The notes under the pieces were generated by a model, which worked only from the letters and a program-made list of their open reading frames with translations, did not search any database and was not told the origin of the DNA. This document shows, in pieces, positions 21,026-28,777 of a stretch of DNA of 35,598 nucleotides. Position 1 is the stretch's first letter. Each line of letters begins with the position of its first letter. Made by a program: the position numbers and the translations under genes. The DNA is from Cacconaster sp045617505 (GTDB taxonomy: Bacteria > Bacteroidota > Bacteroidia > Bacteroidales > UBA932). Location: positions 1 to 35,598 of the forward strand of contig JAZLIS010000042.1 in assembly GCA_045617505.1 (NCBI GenBank), written 5' to 3'.

Positions 21026-22764
21026 AGCAGTTTGTCCAATTCATCAAGTGAAACGATTGTCATGCAGCGGTGGCCGGCAGGAGACAGATTCGGCTCCCTG
21101 CAGGAGAAGAGGGAATCTACCAGTGACCGGGCCTCCGCCTGATTGAGTGTATTCCTTCCGCTTGCGGCTGCGCTTTCGGCCATTTTTACTGCAACGCTGT
21201 GGCGGTAGTCATCAATTTCCGACTCGTCGCACAAGGCTGCCACAAGAGTGTCGATGCTCCGGCTGACATCTGCTTCGTCTATGCCGAATCCTTCAGGTAC
21301 GCCATAAACCACGACGCTTCCGCCTCCGAAATCTCTGATGTCGAACCCCAGTTGCTCTACCGTCTCTGTCTGCATCGTGATTGTCAGATAATCCTCTGCA
21401 CTCAGTTTTACCGTCTGGGGGAACAGCGTCTGACGTGCAATCGGTTGCTGCTCCGCGATTTTCTCGTAATATCTTTCGTAGAAAATCCTCTGCCTTGCCC
21501 TTTCCACGTGTATCAGCATTATTCCGGACCTGACAGGTGCGATTATGTATTTTCCCCGCACTGTCAGCAGATTCCTCTCGTCTGTATGGTGCTCCTCAAA
21601 AAGGACTCCCTGTTCTGGAAGAGGGTCAAACTGACTGATTTCGGGACATTCGGGAACCTTGAACGGGTTGAACAGCGGTTCATAGTCAATCTTGGGAGTG
21701 TGCACCGGGTATCCGTCAGAACGGTTGAATACAGGAATCTGCGGGATATTGCCGCTGTCGAATTCTATGCTGGGGGTGAAATCGTTCTTGCCGAGACTCT
21801 CTCTCACTCCTGCCATCACTATTTCGAAAATCATCTGTTCGTCGCTGAACTTCACCTCGGTCTTGGTGGGGTGTATGTTCACATCCACCTCTTCCGGTTT
21901 GATTGTCAGGTATAGGAAATAGATGGGGAGGGAGCCGTCGGGAATCAGTTTTTCGTATGGTTTGCAGACAGCCTTGTTCAGCAGCGGGGAGCGGAAATAG
22001 CGTCCGTTCACGAAGAAATACTGGTTTCCGGACCGTTTTCGGGAATCTCCCGGATTGCCCACGAACCCTGATACCTTGACTACGGAGGTGTCAACGTTCA
22101 CCTCGACCAGATCCCGGGCCAGATTCATTCCATATATGTCCTTTATTCTCTGTTTGGCGTTCTGTGCGGGGCGCAGGTTGTAAAGGTCTTTCCCTCCGGA
22201 TATCAGCCTGAGCGAGAGTTCCGGTCTGGTAAGTGCGACCCGAAGGAACTCCTGAATGATGTTCCTCATCTCCACGCCGTCTGACTTCAGAAATTTTCTT
22301 CTTGCGGGGACGTTGTAGAAGATGTTGCGTATTTCGAATGAAGTGCCTTCCGCTATGGCGTCGTCACTTATCGAGGAGATTCCGGAAGGGGAGATTTCCA
22401 CCTTCGTGCCGACCTCATTCTCCTTCCTTCGCGTGCGCAGCGTAACCTCGGAGACGGCTGCGATGGATGCGAGGGCTTCGCCCCTGAAACCGTAGGTCAT
22501 TATCTTTTCAAGGTCGGAAGCGGCCGAAATCTTGCTGGTCGCGTGTCTCTCGAAGCAGAGGGAGGCTTCTTCCCTGTCCATCCCGCATCCGTTGTCGGAA
22601 ATTTTAATCATCGTCTTTCCGGAGTCTGACACGGAGACGGTGATTGAAGAAGCGCCTGCATCCACTGCATTTTCCATCAACTCCTTTACGACGGAAGCGG
22701 GACGCCCGACAACTTCGCCGGCCGCAATAAGATTGGCTATTTCAGGGGGGAGAACCTTCAGCAT
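21022..22764 (-). CDS. mutL: DNA mismatch repair protein MutL
   Basis: The 580-residue protein has a full N-terminal GHKL ATPase: LIAAGEVVGRPASVVKELMENAVDAG, DNGCGM near 57, YGFRGEAL near 90 and IHPTKTEVKF near 305. It acts as a dimer linking mismatch recognition by MutS to strand removal. In the C-terminal domain the endonuclease motif, DQHA(X)2E(X)4E in nicking MutL proteins, is replaced by IHVERARQRIFYE, and the late CxHGRP motif is SPAGHRC. The protein should not nick DNA by the known route. It overlaps the rhomboid start by 4 bp. Confidence 0.96.
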   Translation of the reverse strand: MLKVLPPEIANLIAAGEVVGRPASVVKELMENAVDAGASSITVSVSDSGKTMIKISDNGCGMDREEASLCFERHATSKISAASDLEKIMTYGFRGEALASIAAVSEVTLRTRRKENEVGTKVEISPSGISSISDDAIAEGTSFEIRNIFYNVPARRKFLKSDGVEMRNIIQEFLRVALTRPELSLRLISGGKDLYNLRPAQNAKQRIKDIYGMNLARDLVEVNVDTSVVKVSGFVGNPGDSRKRSGNQYFFVNGRYFRSPLLNKAVCKPYEKLIPDGSLPIYFLYLTIKPEEVDVNIHPTKTEVKFSDEQMIFEIVMAGVRESLGKNDFTPSIEFDSGNIPQIPVFNRSDGYPVHTPKIDYEPLFNPFKVPECPEISQFDPLPEQGVLFEEHHTDERNLLTVRGKYIIAPVRSGIMLIHVERARQRIFYERYYEKIAEQQPIARQTLFPQTVKLSAEDYLTITMQTETVEQLGFDIRDFGGGSVVVYGVPEGFGIDEADVSRSIDTLVAALCDESEIDDYRHSVAVKMAESAAASGRNTLNQAEARSLVDSLFSCREPNLSPAGHRCMTIVSLDELDKLL

Positions 22765-22767
22765 CTT

Positions 22768-23073
22768 CTACAGAAGGAACAGGGGTTCGAACAATTTGGC
22801 CAGATAGTATGCCGCGATGAAGAGCAGAATCAGCGTTGCGAATAGGATGAATCCGTTGATTCTGGTGCCGCCGGCCTGCCTTTTCCGGCCCTCAACTGTA
22901 CCTTTGCGGTAGGCTTCGCGTATTCCCAGTCCGGGGATATATTTCCCCGGTTCCTTAGGATGGTATTTCTCCTCAGCTTCCTGAATTCTCTCCTTGACCT
23001 CGTCATAATAGCGTGGTTTGTAACTATATACCCTGTGCTCGGGAATTTTGAAAAATGTGAGTCGAAATGCCAT
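22768..23073 (-). CDS. Small conserved membrane protein of the mutL operon, unknown function
   Basis: The 101-residue protein begins MAFRLTFFKIPEHRVYSYKPRYYD, continues with a charged helical stretch (EVKERIQEAEEKYH) and ends in one membrane helix, INGFILFATLILLFIAAYYLAKLF. I recognise it only as a type often seen next to mutL in Bacteroidota. It is the first gene of the mutL run, 3 bp before mutL, so the two are probably translated together. A -7 box lies at 23110-23103. Confidence 0.85.
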   Translation of the reverse strand: MAFRLTFFKIPEHRVYSYKPRYYDEVKERIQEAEEKYHPKEPGKYIPGLGIREAYRKGTVEGRKRQAGGTRINGFILFATLILLFIAAYYLAKLFEPLFLL

Positions 23074-23102
23074 CTCGATGTAGTTTTACGTTTTGCCGGA
23101 CG

Positions 23103-23110
23103 CAAATTTA
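23103..23110 (-). promoter_or_regulatory. -7 box in front of the mutL operon
   Basis: The minus strand reads TAAATTTG, matching TAnnTTTG, 29 bp upstream of the first start codon of the mutL run. No clear -33 box is visible. Confidence 0.5.
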
Positions 23111-23230
23111 CAAAAAAACTCCATCTGTTGCAGATTATTCAAGACGGGTTATCAAATAATCCGTGCACCTCGTGTTTTTTTGAAAAAAAGTAAATTTTCA
23201 GGCAGGTGTTTTTATTTGTCGCGGAAAGTT

Positions 23231-23238
23231 TATATTTG
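23231..23238 (+). promoter_or_regulatory. -7 box of the zinc-ribbon protein gene
   Basis: TATATTTG matches the consensus TAnnTTTG and lies 17 bp upstream of the ATG at 23256. Confidence 0.55.
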
Positions 23239-23255
23239 CCCGAAAATCGTGGATT

Positions 23256-23609
23256 ATGGAGAATGTGGGAAGGTGCCTTTTGTGCGGCAAGGAGTTTACG
23301 GGAAGGGTCGATAAGAAATTCTGCAGCGATGCCTGCAGAAGCGAATATCACAACCGCATCCGTTTCGGCAGGAAAAAGGAGTCGGGAATAATCGAAAGAA
23401 TTCTGCGGGCGAATTGCGATTTTCTCAGGAGAAACCTTCTTGATGGGAACAGGACAATCAATTTGGGCAGGCAGGAGACCTTGCTGTTCAACAGAAACTT
23501 CTTCACTTCCTGCGAAAGACGTTTCCTGCGCCCTCCCATATACCACTGTTTCGGTTACAGATACTACATCTCTCTCGGCAAGATACACATTATCGATGCA
23601 GCCGAATGA
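23256..23609 (+). CDS. Zinc-ribbon-containing protein of unknown function
   Basis: The 117-residue protein starts MENVGRCLLCGKEFTGRVDKKFCSDACRSEYHNR. It has four cysteines spaced CxxC and CxxxC (CLLC at 7-10 and CSDAC at 23-27) that would bind one zinc ion. This N-terminal zinc ribbon with GRVDKKFCSDACR is common in small uncharacterised Bacteroidota proteins. The C-terminal part (FNRNFFTSCERRFLRPPIYHCFGYRYYISLG) holds several aromatic residues and no known motif. It may bind nucleic acid but nothing shows this. It is divergent from the mutL run and 42 bp before dcp, which has its own promoter box. Confidence 0.85.
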   Translation: MENVGRCLLCGKEFTGRVDKKFCSDACRSEYHNRIRFGRKKESGIIERILRANCDFLRRNLLDGNRTINLGRQETLLFNRNFFTSCERRFLRPPIYHCFGYRYYISLGKIHIIDAAE

Positions 23610-23618
23610 GAAAATGGT

Positions 23619-23626
23619 TATCTTTG
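23619..23626 (+). promoter_or_regulatory. -7 box of the dcp promoter
   Basis: TATCTTTG matches TAnnTTTG and lies 25 bp upstream of the dcp ATG, just past the stop codon of the zinc-ribbon gene. No clear -33 box is visible. Confidence 0.5.
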
Positions 23627-23651
23627 CCACCGGAATAAACCTATAGCCACT

Positions 23652-25745
23652 ATGTTACATAGAATAACAACTGCCGCCGCCATTGTTGCGGCGATTGTGA
23701 CAACATCTTGCACTATGAAAGAAAATCCATTGCTTACGGCATCTTCAAGCCCTTACGGAGCCCCGGCTTTCGACAAGATAACGGACGCCGACTACAAACC
23801 CGCATTCGAGGCTGCAATCCGGACCGCGAAGAAAGAAGTGGAAGCGATAGTGAAAAACCCCGAAGCTCCCACTTTTGAAAATACTATTGAGGCTCTGGAG
23901 TATTGCGGAAAGGATTTGACCAATGTGGAGTCAATCTTCTTCAACCTCAACGAAGCCTGCACGAACCCCACGATGCAGGCTGTGGCCGAAGAAGTGTCAC
24001 CGATGCTCACCGAATACAGCATGTCCATTATTCTGAATGCGGAACTTTTTGCCCGCATCAAGGCTGTATGGGAGCAGAAGGACAATCTTAACCTCAATCA
24101 GGAGCAGAGCAAACTCCTGAAAGAGACTTACGAATCGTTCGCCCGCAACGGCGCAAACCTGCCGGATGACAAGAAAGCCGAGTTTGCGAAGATTTCCGAG
24201 GAACTCTCTCTTGCGACCCTGAAATTCGGAAAGAACGTGCTTGCCGCTACCAATGCGTTCACTCTCAATATTACGGATGAAGCCGACCTTGCCGGCCTGC
24301 CTGAGTATGTCAGGGAGATGGCCGCATCCGAGGCGAAAGGGCGTGGCGAGCAGGGGTGGACTTTCACCCTCAACGCTCCCAGTTACGGCCCCTTCCTCAA
24401 GTTCAGCGAACGCAGAGACCTTCGCGAGAAGATATGGAAGGCCTACAATATGAGGAATATCAACGACGAGTTCGACAATACTCAGGAAATCCTCAACATC
24501 GTGGGACTCCGCATCAAATCCGCCCAACTTCTGGGCTACAGGACATACGCCGAGGCTGCGCTTGTGGACAAGATGGCAAAGAGACCCGAAACGGTGAACA
24601 ACTTTCTGGACAACCTTATGGGGCAGACTCTCGGAGCCGCCAGAAAAGAGGTTGACCAGATTCGTCAGTACGCCGTAGCCAACGGCTTCGAAGGCACGCT
24701 GATGCCCTGGGACTTCAGTTTCTGGTCAGAGAAATACAAGGATGCCACCTACTCTCTGAACGAGGAACTTCTCAAGCCCTATTTCAAGCTCGAGAACGTC
24801 ATCGCCGCCATATTCGACCTTGCAAATCGCCTCTATGGCCTCCAGTTCAAGGAGAACAAGGAGATTTCCGTATATCATCCCGACGTAAAGGCGTTTGAGG
24901 TGTCCGACGAAAGCGGCAGATTCATGGCGCTTCTCTATATGGACTTCTTCCCCCGCGAGAGCAAGCGCGGCGGAGCCTGGATGACGGAATTCCGCGGACA
25001 GAGCATCAAGGAGGGCGTCGAGGAGCGTCCGTTCGTCTCTCTGGTAACAAACTTCACGAAGCCCACCGAAACGACTCCTTCCCTGCTCACATTCGACGAG
25101 GTGACCACAATCCTGCACGAATTCGGACACGCGCTTCACGGAATGTTGGCGGAAGGGTCATACGGCTCTCTCACAGGTACTTCCGTAGCCCGTGACTTTG
25201 TGGAGCTGCCTTCGCAGATAATGGAGAACTGGGCGTACGAACCCGAATATCTCAAGACTTTCGCAAAACATTACCAGAGCGGAGAGGTCATCCCTCAAGA
25301 ATACATCGACCGCATCGTAGCGGCCAAGAACTTCCTTGCAGGTTATTCTCAGGTCCGCCAACTGCAGTTCGGCCAGATAGATATGGCCTGGCATTGCAGC
25401 GAGACCGTTCCCTCACAGGACGTTGTCGCATACGAACAGTCTGTCGTAAGCAAGTCAGCGGTGGTTCCTGTCGTTGAGGGAGCCGCGATGGGTCCGCAAT
25501 TCAACCACATCTTCTCGGGCGGATACAACGCAGGCTATTACTCTTACAAATGGGCGGAGGTTCTGGAAGCCGACGCTTTCGAGCTCTTCAAGGAGAAGGG
25601 TATTTTCAACAGGGAGGTCGCTTCCTCATTCAGGAAGAACATCCTCAGCCGCGGCAGCATCGAGGACGCTGACGTGCTCTACAGGAACTTCCGCGGACGC
25701 GACCCCGAAAGCGATGCCCTGCTCAAGAAATACGGCCTGAAATAA
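23652..25745 (+). CDS. dcp: Peptidyl-dipeptidase Dcp (M3 metallopeptidase), lipoprotein
   Basis: The 697-residue protein is a full-length M3 peptidase that resembles E. coli Dcp over its whole length: NPLLTASSSPYGAPAFDKITDADYKPAF, QPWDWAF-like MPWDFSFWSEKY, VYHPDVKAFEV and RESKRGGAWM. The zinc site is HEFGH at 489-493, with the third ligand Glu about 25 residues on. It removes dipeptides from the C-terminus of oligopeptides. Unlike E. coli Dcp it carries a lipoprotein signal ending VTTSC, so it should work in the periplasm or at the outer membrane. The gene ends 3 bp before palindrome copy 5. Confidence 0.95.
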   Translation: MLHRITTAAAIVAAIVTTSCTMKENPLLTASSSPYGAPAFDKITDADYKPAFEAAIRTAKKEVEAIVKNPEAPTFENTIEALEYCGKDLTNVESIFFNLNEACTNPTMQAVAEEVSPMLTEYSMSIILNAELFARIKAVWEQKDNLNLNQEQSKLLKETYESFARNGANLPDDKKAEFAKISEELSLATLKFGKNVLAATNAFTLNITDEADLAGLPEYVREMAASEAKGRGEQGWTFTLNAPSYGPFLKFSERRDLREKIWKAYNMRNINDEFDNTQEILNIVGLRIKSAQLLGYRTYAEAALVDKMAKRPETVNNFLDNLMGQTLGAARKEVDQIRQYAVANGFEGTLMPWDFSFWSEKYKDATYSLNEELLKPYFKLENVIAAIFDLANRLYGLQFKENKEISVYHPDVKAFEVSDESGRFMALLYMDFFPRESKRGGAWMTEFRGQSIKEGVEERPFVSLVTNFTKPTETTPSLLTFDEVTTILHEFGHALHGMLAEGSYGSLTGTSVARDFVELPSQIMENWAYEPEYLKTFAKHYQSGEVIPQEYIDRIVAAKNFLAGYSQVRQLQFGQIDMAWHCSETVPSQDVVAYEQSVVSKSAVVPVVEGAAMGPQFNHIFSGGYNAGYYSYKWAEVLEADAFELFKEKGIFNREVASSFRKNILSRGSIEDADVLYRNFRGRDPESDALLKKYGLK

Positions 25746-25748
25746 TCT

Positions 25749-25789
25749 CGTTTCGCACACCCGCGAGTCACTCGCGGGTGTGCGAAACG
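25749..25789. repeat. Palindromic element, copy 5 (variant outer stem, perfect 20-bp arms)
   Basis: The arms 25749-25768 and 25770-25789 pair perfectly around a C at 25769. The core CGCGAGTCACTCGCG equals that of copies 1 and 3, but the outer stem is CGTTTCGCACACC with its exact complement, instead of GTTGCGCAATA. Both arms have changed together. It lies 3 bp past the dcp stop codon and between convergent genes. Confidence 0.9.
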
Positions 25790-25848
25790 GAGCTCTTCCA
25801 AGCACGTCGGGACAATATTATGCTACGAGGCGACTTTGGCTCCCCCTT

Positions 25849-25926
25849 GTGCGTGGGAAGCCCGACTTTGCGCACGGGAAGGCTGTTATTGTGGCTGTCG
25901 TGCGTAAACGGCTTGATTTCGCGCAC
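25849..25926. repeat. Two tandem hairpin-like repeats, 51-bp period
   Basis: In the 246-bp gap between dcp and the second aminotransferase gene, 25849-25876 and 25900-25927 agree at 19 of 28 positions. Each begins GTGCGT and ends GCGCACG. The ends of each unit can pair, and the end of the first can also pair with the start of the second. The rest of the gap shows nothing I recognise. The frame through it encodes a peptide with the same repeat but no family features. Confidence 0.5.
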
Positions 25927-25991
25927 GACAATGAGATGCCTGCGCTGTCGGTGTTGACTTGCGGCCGGACGACGCGAAACTATTTTCCGAT

Positions 25992-27200
25992 TTAAAGACG
26001 GTTGTACTGCTCCAGGGCTTTGGAGAGGATGAACAGGGCTCTTTTCAAATCCTCCTTGCGAAGGACGTAGGCCATACGGACTTCATCCCTGCCCAGACCG
26101 GGAGTCGTGTAGAATCCGGCGGCGGGAGCCATCATAACGGTTTCGCCCTCGTAATTGAAGTCGGTGAGGCACCAGGCACAGAACTTTTCGGCGTCATCCA
26201 CCGGGAGTTTGGCGACAGTGTAGAACGCTCCCATCGGAAGGGGCGTGTAACATCCGGGAATGCGGTTGATGCCGTCAATCAGGCACTTCCTGCGCTCCAC
26301 ATATTCCTCATACATTTCACGGCTGTAGGCCTCGGTCCCGTCAATTGAGGCTTCAGCAACAATCTGCCCAATCAAAGGGGGCGACAGCCTGGCCTGACAG
26401 AATTTCATCACGGTGCTGCGGATGGCCTCGTTCTTGGTAATCAGGGCTCCGATGCGGATTCCGCACTCGGAGTATCTCTTTGAGACGGAATCAATCAGGA
26501 CAACGTTCTGCTGAATGCCGTCGAGGTGCATCGAGGAGATGTAGGGAGACCCTGTATAGATGAATTCACGATAGACCTCATCGGAGAAGAGGAACAGGTT
26601 GTGCTTCTTCACCAGGTCGCGTATCTGGTTCATCTCCTTCTGAGTGTAGAGATATCCCGTCGGGTTGTTGGGGTTGCAGATGAGGATGGCCTTGGTCCGC
26701 TCGTTTATCAGCTCTTCGAACTTCTCCACCTTGGGCAGGCAGAAACCCTCGTCGATGGTCGTGGCGATTGTCCTGATTACGGCTCCCGCACTGACGGCGA
26801 ACGCCATATAGTTGGCATACGCGGGCTCAGGGACAATGATTTCGTCTCCCGGATTCAGGCACGAAAGGAATGCGAAAAGGACCGCCTCCGAGCCGCCGGC
26901 GGTGATGATGATGTCATCCGCAGAGAGTTTTATCTGGTAGCGCTCGTAGTACCCGACCAACTTTTCACGAAGGGAACGGTAGCCCTGTGACGGACTGTAT
27001 TCCAGAGTGGTGCGATCGATTTTCTTCAGTGCATCCAGAGCCTTCTTCGGTGTGGGCAGGTCCGGCTGACCGATATTCAGTTTGTAGATTTTGATGCCAC
27101 GGTTTTCCGCAGCCTCGGCGAGTGGGGCCAGTTTGCGGATGGGGGAAGCAGGCATCTGCAACCCCCTCATTGAAATCTGCAAGGAATTTTTTTCAGCCAT
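25992..27200 (-). CDS. PLP-dependent aminotransferase, class I/II
   Basis: The 402-residue protein has the fold-type I landmarks: KLNIGQPDLPTPKKAL, YSPSQGYRSLREKL, AGGSEAVLFAFLSCLNPGDEIIVPEPAYANY, CNPNNPTGYLYTQKEM, FSDEVYREF and the PLP lysine Lys241 in DSVSKRYSECGIRIG. The Arg of VRMAYVLRKEDL near the C-terminus should bind the substrate carboxylate. It resembles the aspartate/tyrosine/aromatic aminotransferase group and differs clearly from the aminotransferase at 9333, for example ECGIRIG instead of MTGWRIGY, so its substrate may differ. It starts 8 bp after the S41 peptidase gene, so the two are probably one transcript. Confidence 0.94.
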   Translation of the reverse strand: MAEKNSLQISMRGLQMPASPIRKLAPLAEAAENRGIKIYKLNIGQPDLPTPKKALDALKKIDRTTLEYSPSQGYRSLREKLVGYYERYQIKLSADDIIITAGGSEAVLFAFLSCLNPGDEIIVPEPAYANYMAFAVSAGAVIRTIATTIDEGFCLPKVEKFEELINERTKAILICNPNNPTGYLYTQKEMNQIRDLVKKHNLFLFSDEVYREFIYTGSPYISSMHLDGIQQNVVLIDSVSKRYSECGIRIGALITKNEAIRSTVMKFCQARLSPPLIGQIVAEASIDGTEAYSREMYEEYVERRKCLIDGINRIPGCYTPLPMGAFYTVAKLPVDDAEKFCAWCLTDFNYEGETVMMAPAAGFYTTPGLGRDEVRMAYVLRKEDLKRALFILSKALEQYNRL

Positions 27201-27208
27201 TTGGATTA

Positions 27209-28738
27209 CTATTTTCTAAACTCTTTTGGAAGAGGCAGTGTGCACTTCCCGTAATATGGGTTGGTCTCAGCTTCGGAAAAGATGGCCCTGATGCCGCTTT
27301 TGCTTGCAAATGCCTTTGTTACGGCGGGCTCCTCATCGGCTGACTTGAAAGTGCCGTTGACTATGTAGTTGAGGCAAGCCTTGATGTTCGCTTCCTTAGG
27401 TCCGAAGTCGTGATAGACGTCATCATAAACACTATATTCCGGGATAAAACCGGAGCCGGGCTCTGCCGCGCTGGGAATACCTTCCCCGTCTGAATTGAAG
27501 TTGTAGAAGCAGATGGGGTAGAATACGTATTGGAGGGTACTGTAATCTCCTGCTTCAACCTTTTCGTATGTATCGTCATCGGGCGGATAGAGGAAGACAT
27601 ACATTCCGTTGGGCTTGCCGTATGATTGGCCTCCGATGTGATGCAGTTTGTTTTTCAGATAGGGCTTCAGTCCGTTGTAAGTCATTTCGCTTGCGGATGC
27701 CGAACTGCCGTGCATTATGAAGAAGACTTCATCAAGGCCTAAGGAAATGTCTTTGGGAATGTTTTGGGTAATGTCATTTTTGGAGGCAATAGAGTTGTGC
27801 TTTCTGGTGACGTATGGTTTTCCGCCTGCGTCAGCCGGGGCCAGATAACCCATAAGGGTGTCGCTCGCGCGGCTGTCACCGCCGCCGTTGTACCGGAGAT
27901 CTACAATCATCTTCTTCACACCTGCTTCCTTGAATTTTGCCATCTCTCGTTTCAAATCATCCAGAAAATTTGCTGCGAAGCTCAAATAGTTGAAATAACC
28001 TACAGGCTCCGCCAGACCCGGGAAATCCTCTCCGGTGAATATGTCGGACTTGAGAATGTAGTTGGTCCTGAGGCTGGTGGCCATTTCCGCCGTGAAGGAG
28101 GTGTCCCGTCCGTCAGCGAGTTTGAATGTGAAATTAACGGGAGACTGACCGTAATTCTTGCCGAATAATTCAATCTGCTCATTCGTCTCGAATCCATTGG
28201 GGATTTCAAGATCACCTATAGCAACGAGTTGGGCACCACGGGTGACGCCGAACTGCTCAAGAGGGGACCCCGGAAAAACCTCAAGAATGAACAGGCGGTA
28301 ATCGTGGAATTCTTCGACAGGCTGAACCAGAGACACACCCCAAGTGCCTGACGGCCCGGAAGACGTTCCGGTCTCGGAAGCGACGTAGGACTCCTTGTCC
28401 TCCATCCAGCTCCAGCGGTCGGTAGGGGTATATAGCAAGGCATCGAACCAACTGTAGATGGTCCCGTAGTCGTAGGGCTTGAGGTTGACGTTTCTATCTG
28501 CAACTTCCTGATACCAATAGTAATAGGGGGTGAATCCGGAGCCTCCTTTTCCATATATTTCCAAAAGGGACATCTTTGCGTCATAATCCTCGTCCTCCGC
28601 GATGAGTTTCTTGATTCTTTCCTCCTCCGCCTTCTTCCTGTCCTGCTCCGCGGAAGGTGGCGTTACATCCTTGTCGCAGGAGGCGGCAAAAAGCAAAACC
28701 CCTGCAAATATAAGTGAATAAAGGATGGCCTTTTTCAT
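27209..28738 (-). CDS. S41-family peptidase with PDZ-like domain, lipoprotein
   Basis: The 509-residue protein has a lipoprotein signal ending AASC (Cys21), a charged linker, an N-terminal helical domain with YYYWYQEVADRNVNL and YDYGTIYSWFDALLYTPTDRWSW (about 72-112), a PDZ-like part near 150-220 (VFPGSPLEQFGVTRGAQLVAIGD) and the S41 catalytic domain. There, KMIVDLRYNGGGDSRASDTLMGYL (275-299) and HGSSASASEMTYNGL (343-357) carry the oxyanion and nucleophile serine segments, and the lysine follows in GGQSYGKPNG. It resembles C-terminal processing peptidases and probably trims exported proteins or peptides. A -7 box lies at 28768-28761. Confidence 0.93.
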   Translation of the reverse strand: MKKAILYSLIFAGVLLFAASCDKDVTPPSAEQDRKKAEEERIKKLIAEDEDYDAKMSLLEIYGKGGSGFTPYYYWYQEVADRNVNLKPYDYGTIYSWFDALLYTPTDRWSWMEDKESYVASETGTSSGPSGTWGVSLVQPVEEFHDYRLFILEVFPGSPLEQFGVTRGAQLVAIGDLEIPNGFETNEQIELFGKNYGQSPVNFTFKLADGRDTSFTAEMATSLRTNYILKSDIFTGEDFPGLAEPVGYFNYLSFAANFLDDLKREMAKFKEAGVKKMIVDLRYNGGGDSRASDTLMGYLAPADAGGKPYVTRKHNSIASKNDITQNIPKDISLGLDEVFFIMHGSSASASEMTYNGLKPYLKNKLHHIGGQSYGKPNGMYVFLYPPDDDTYEKVEAGDYSTLQYVFYPICFYNFNSDGEGIPSAAEPGSGFIPEYSVYDDVYHDFGPKEANIKACLNYIVNGTFKSADEEPAVTKAFASKSGIRAIFSEAETNPYYGKCTLPLPKEFRK

Positions 28739-28760
28739 AGCTTTTCCGACAAAAATCCCA

Positions 28761-28768
28761 CAAATATA
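28761..28768 (-). promoter_or_regulatory. -7 box of the S41 peptidase gene
   Basis: The minus strand reads TATATTTG, a perfect TAnnTTTG, in the 39-bp gap between addA and the S41 gene and 22 bp before its ATG. It suggests the peptidase-aminotransferase pair can be transcribed apart from pgi-addB-addA. Confidence 0.5.
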
Positions 28769-28777
28769 GGTAAAAAT

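Noticed and set aside
3384..25789. Classical intrinsic terminators at the palindromes
   Set aside because: Except for copy 3 no T-run follows the stems, so a termination role is only a hypothesis and the entries are listed as repeats.
25780..25995. 71-codon frame between dcp and the aminotransferase gene
   Set aside because: It starts inside palindrome copy 5 and only reads through the tandem repeats; no promoter or protein features.
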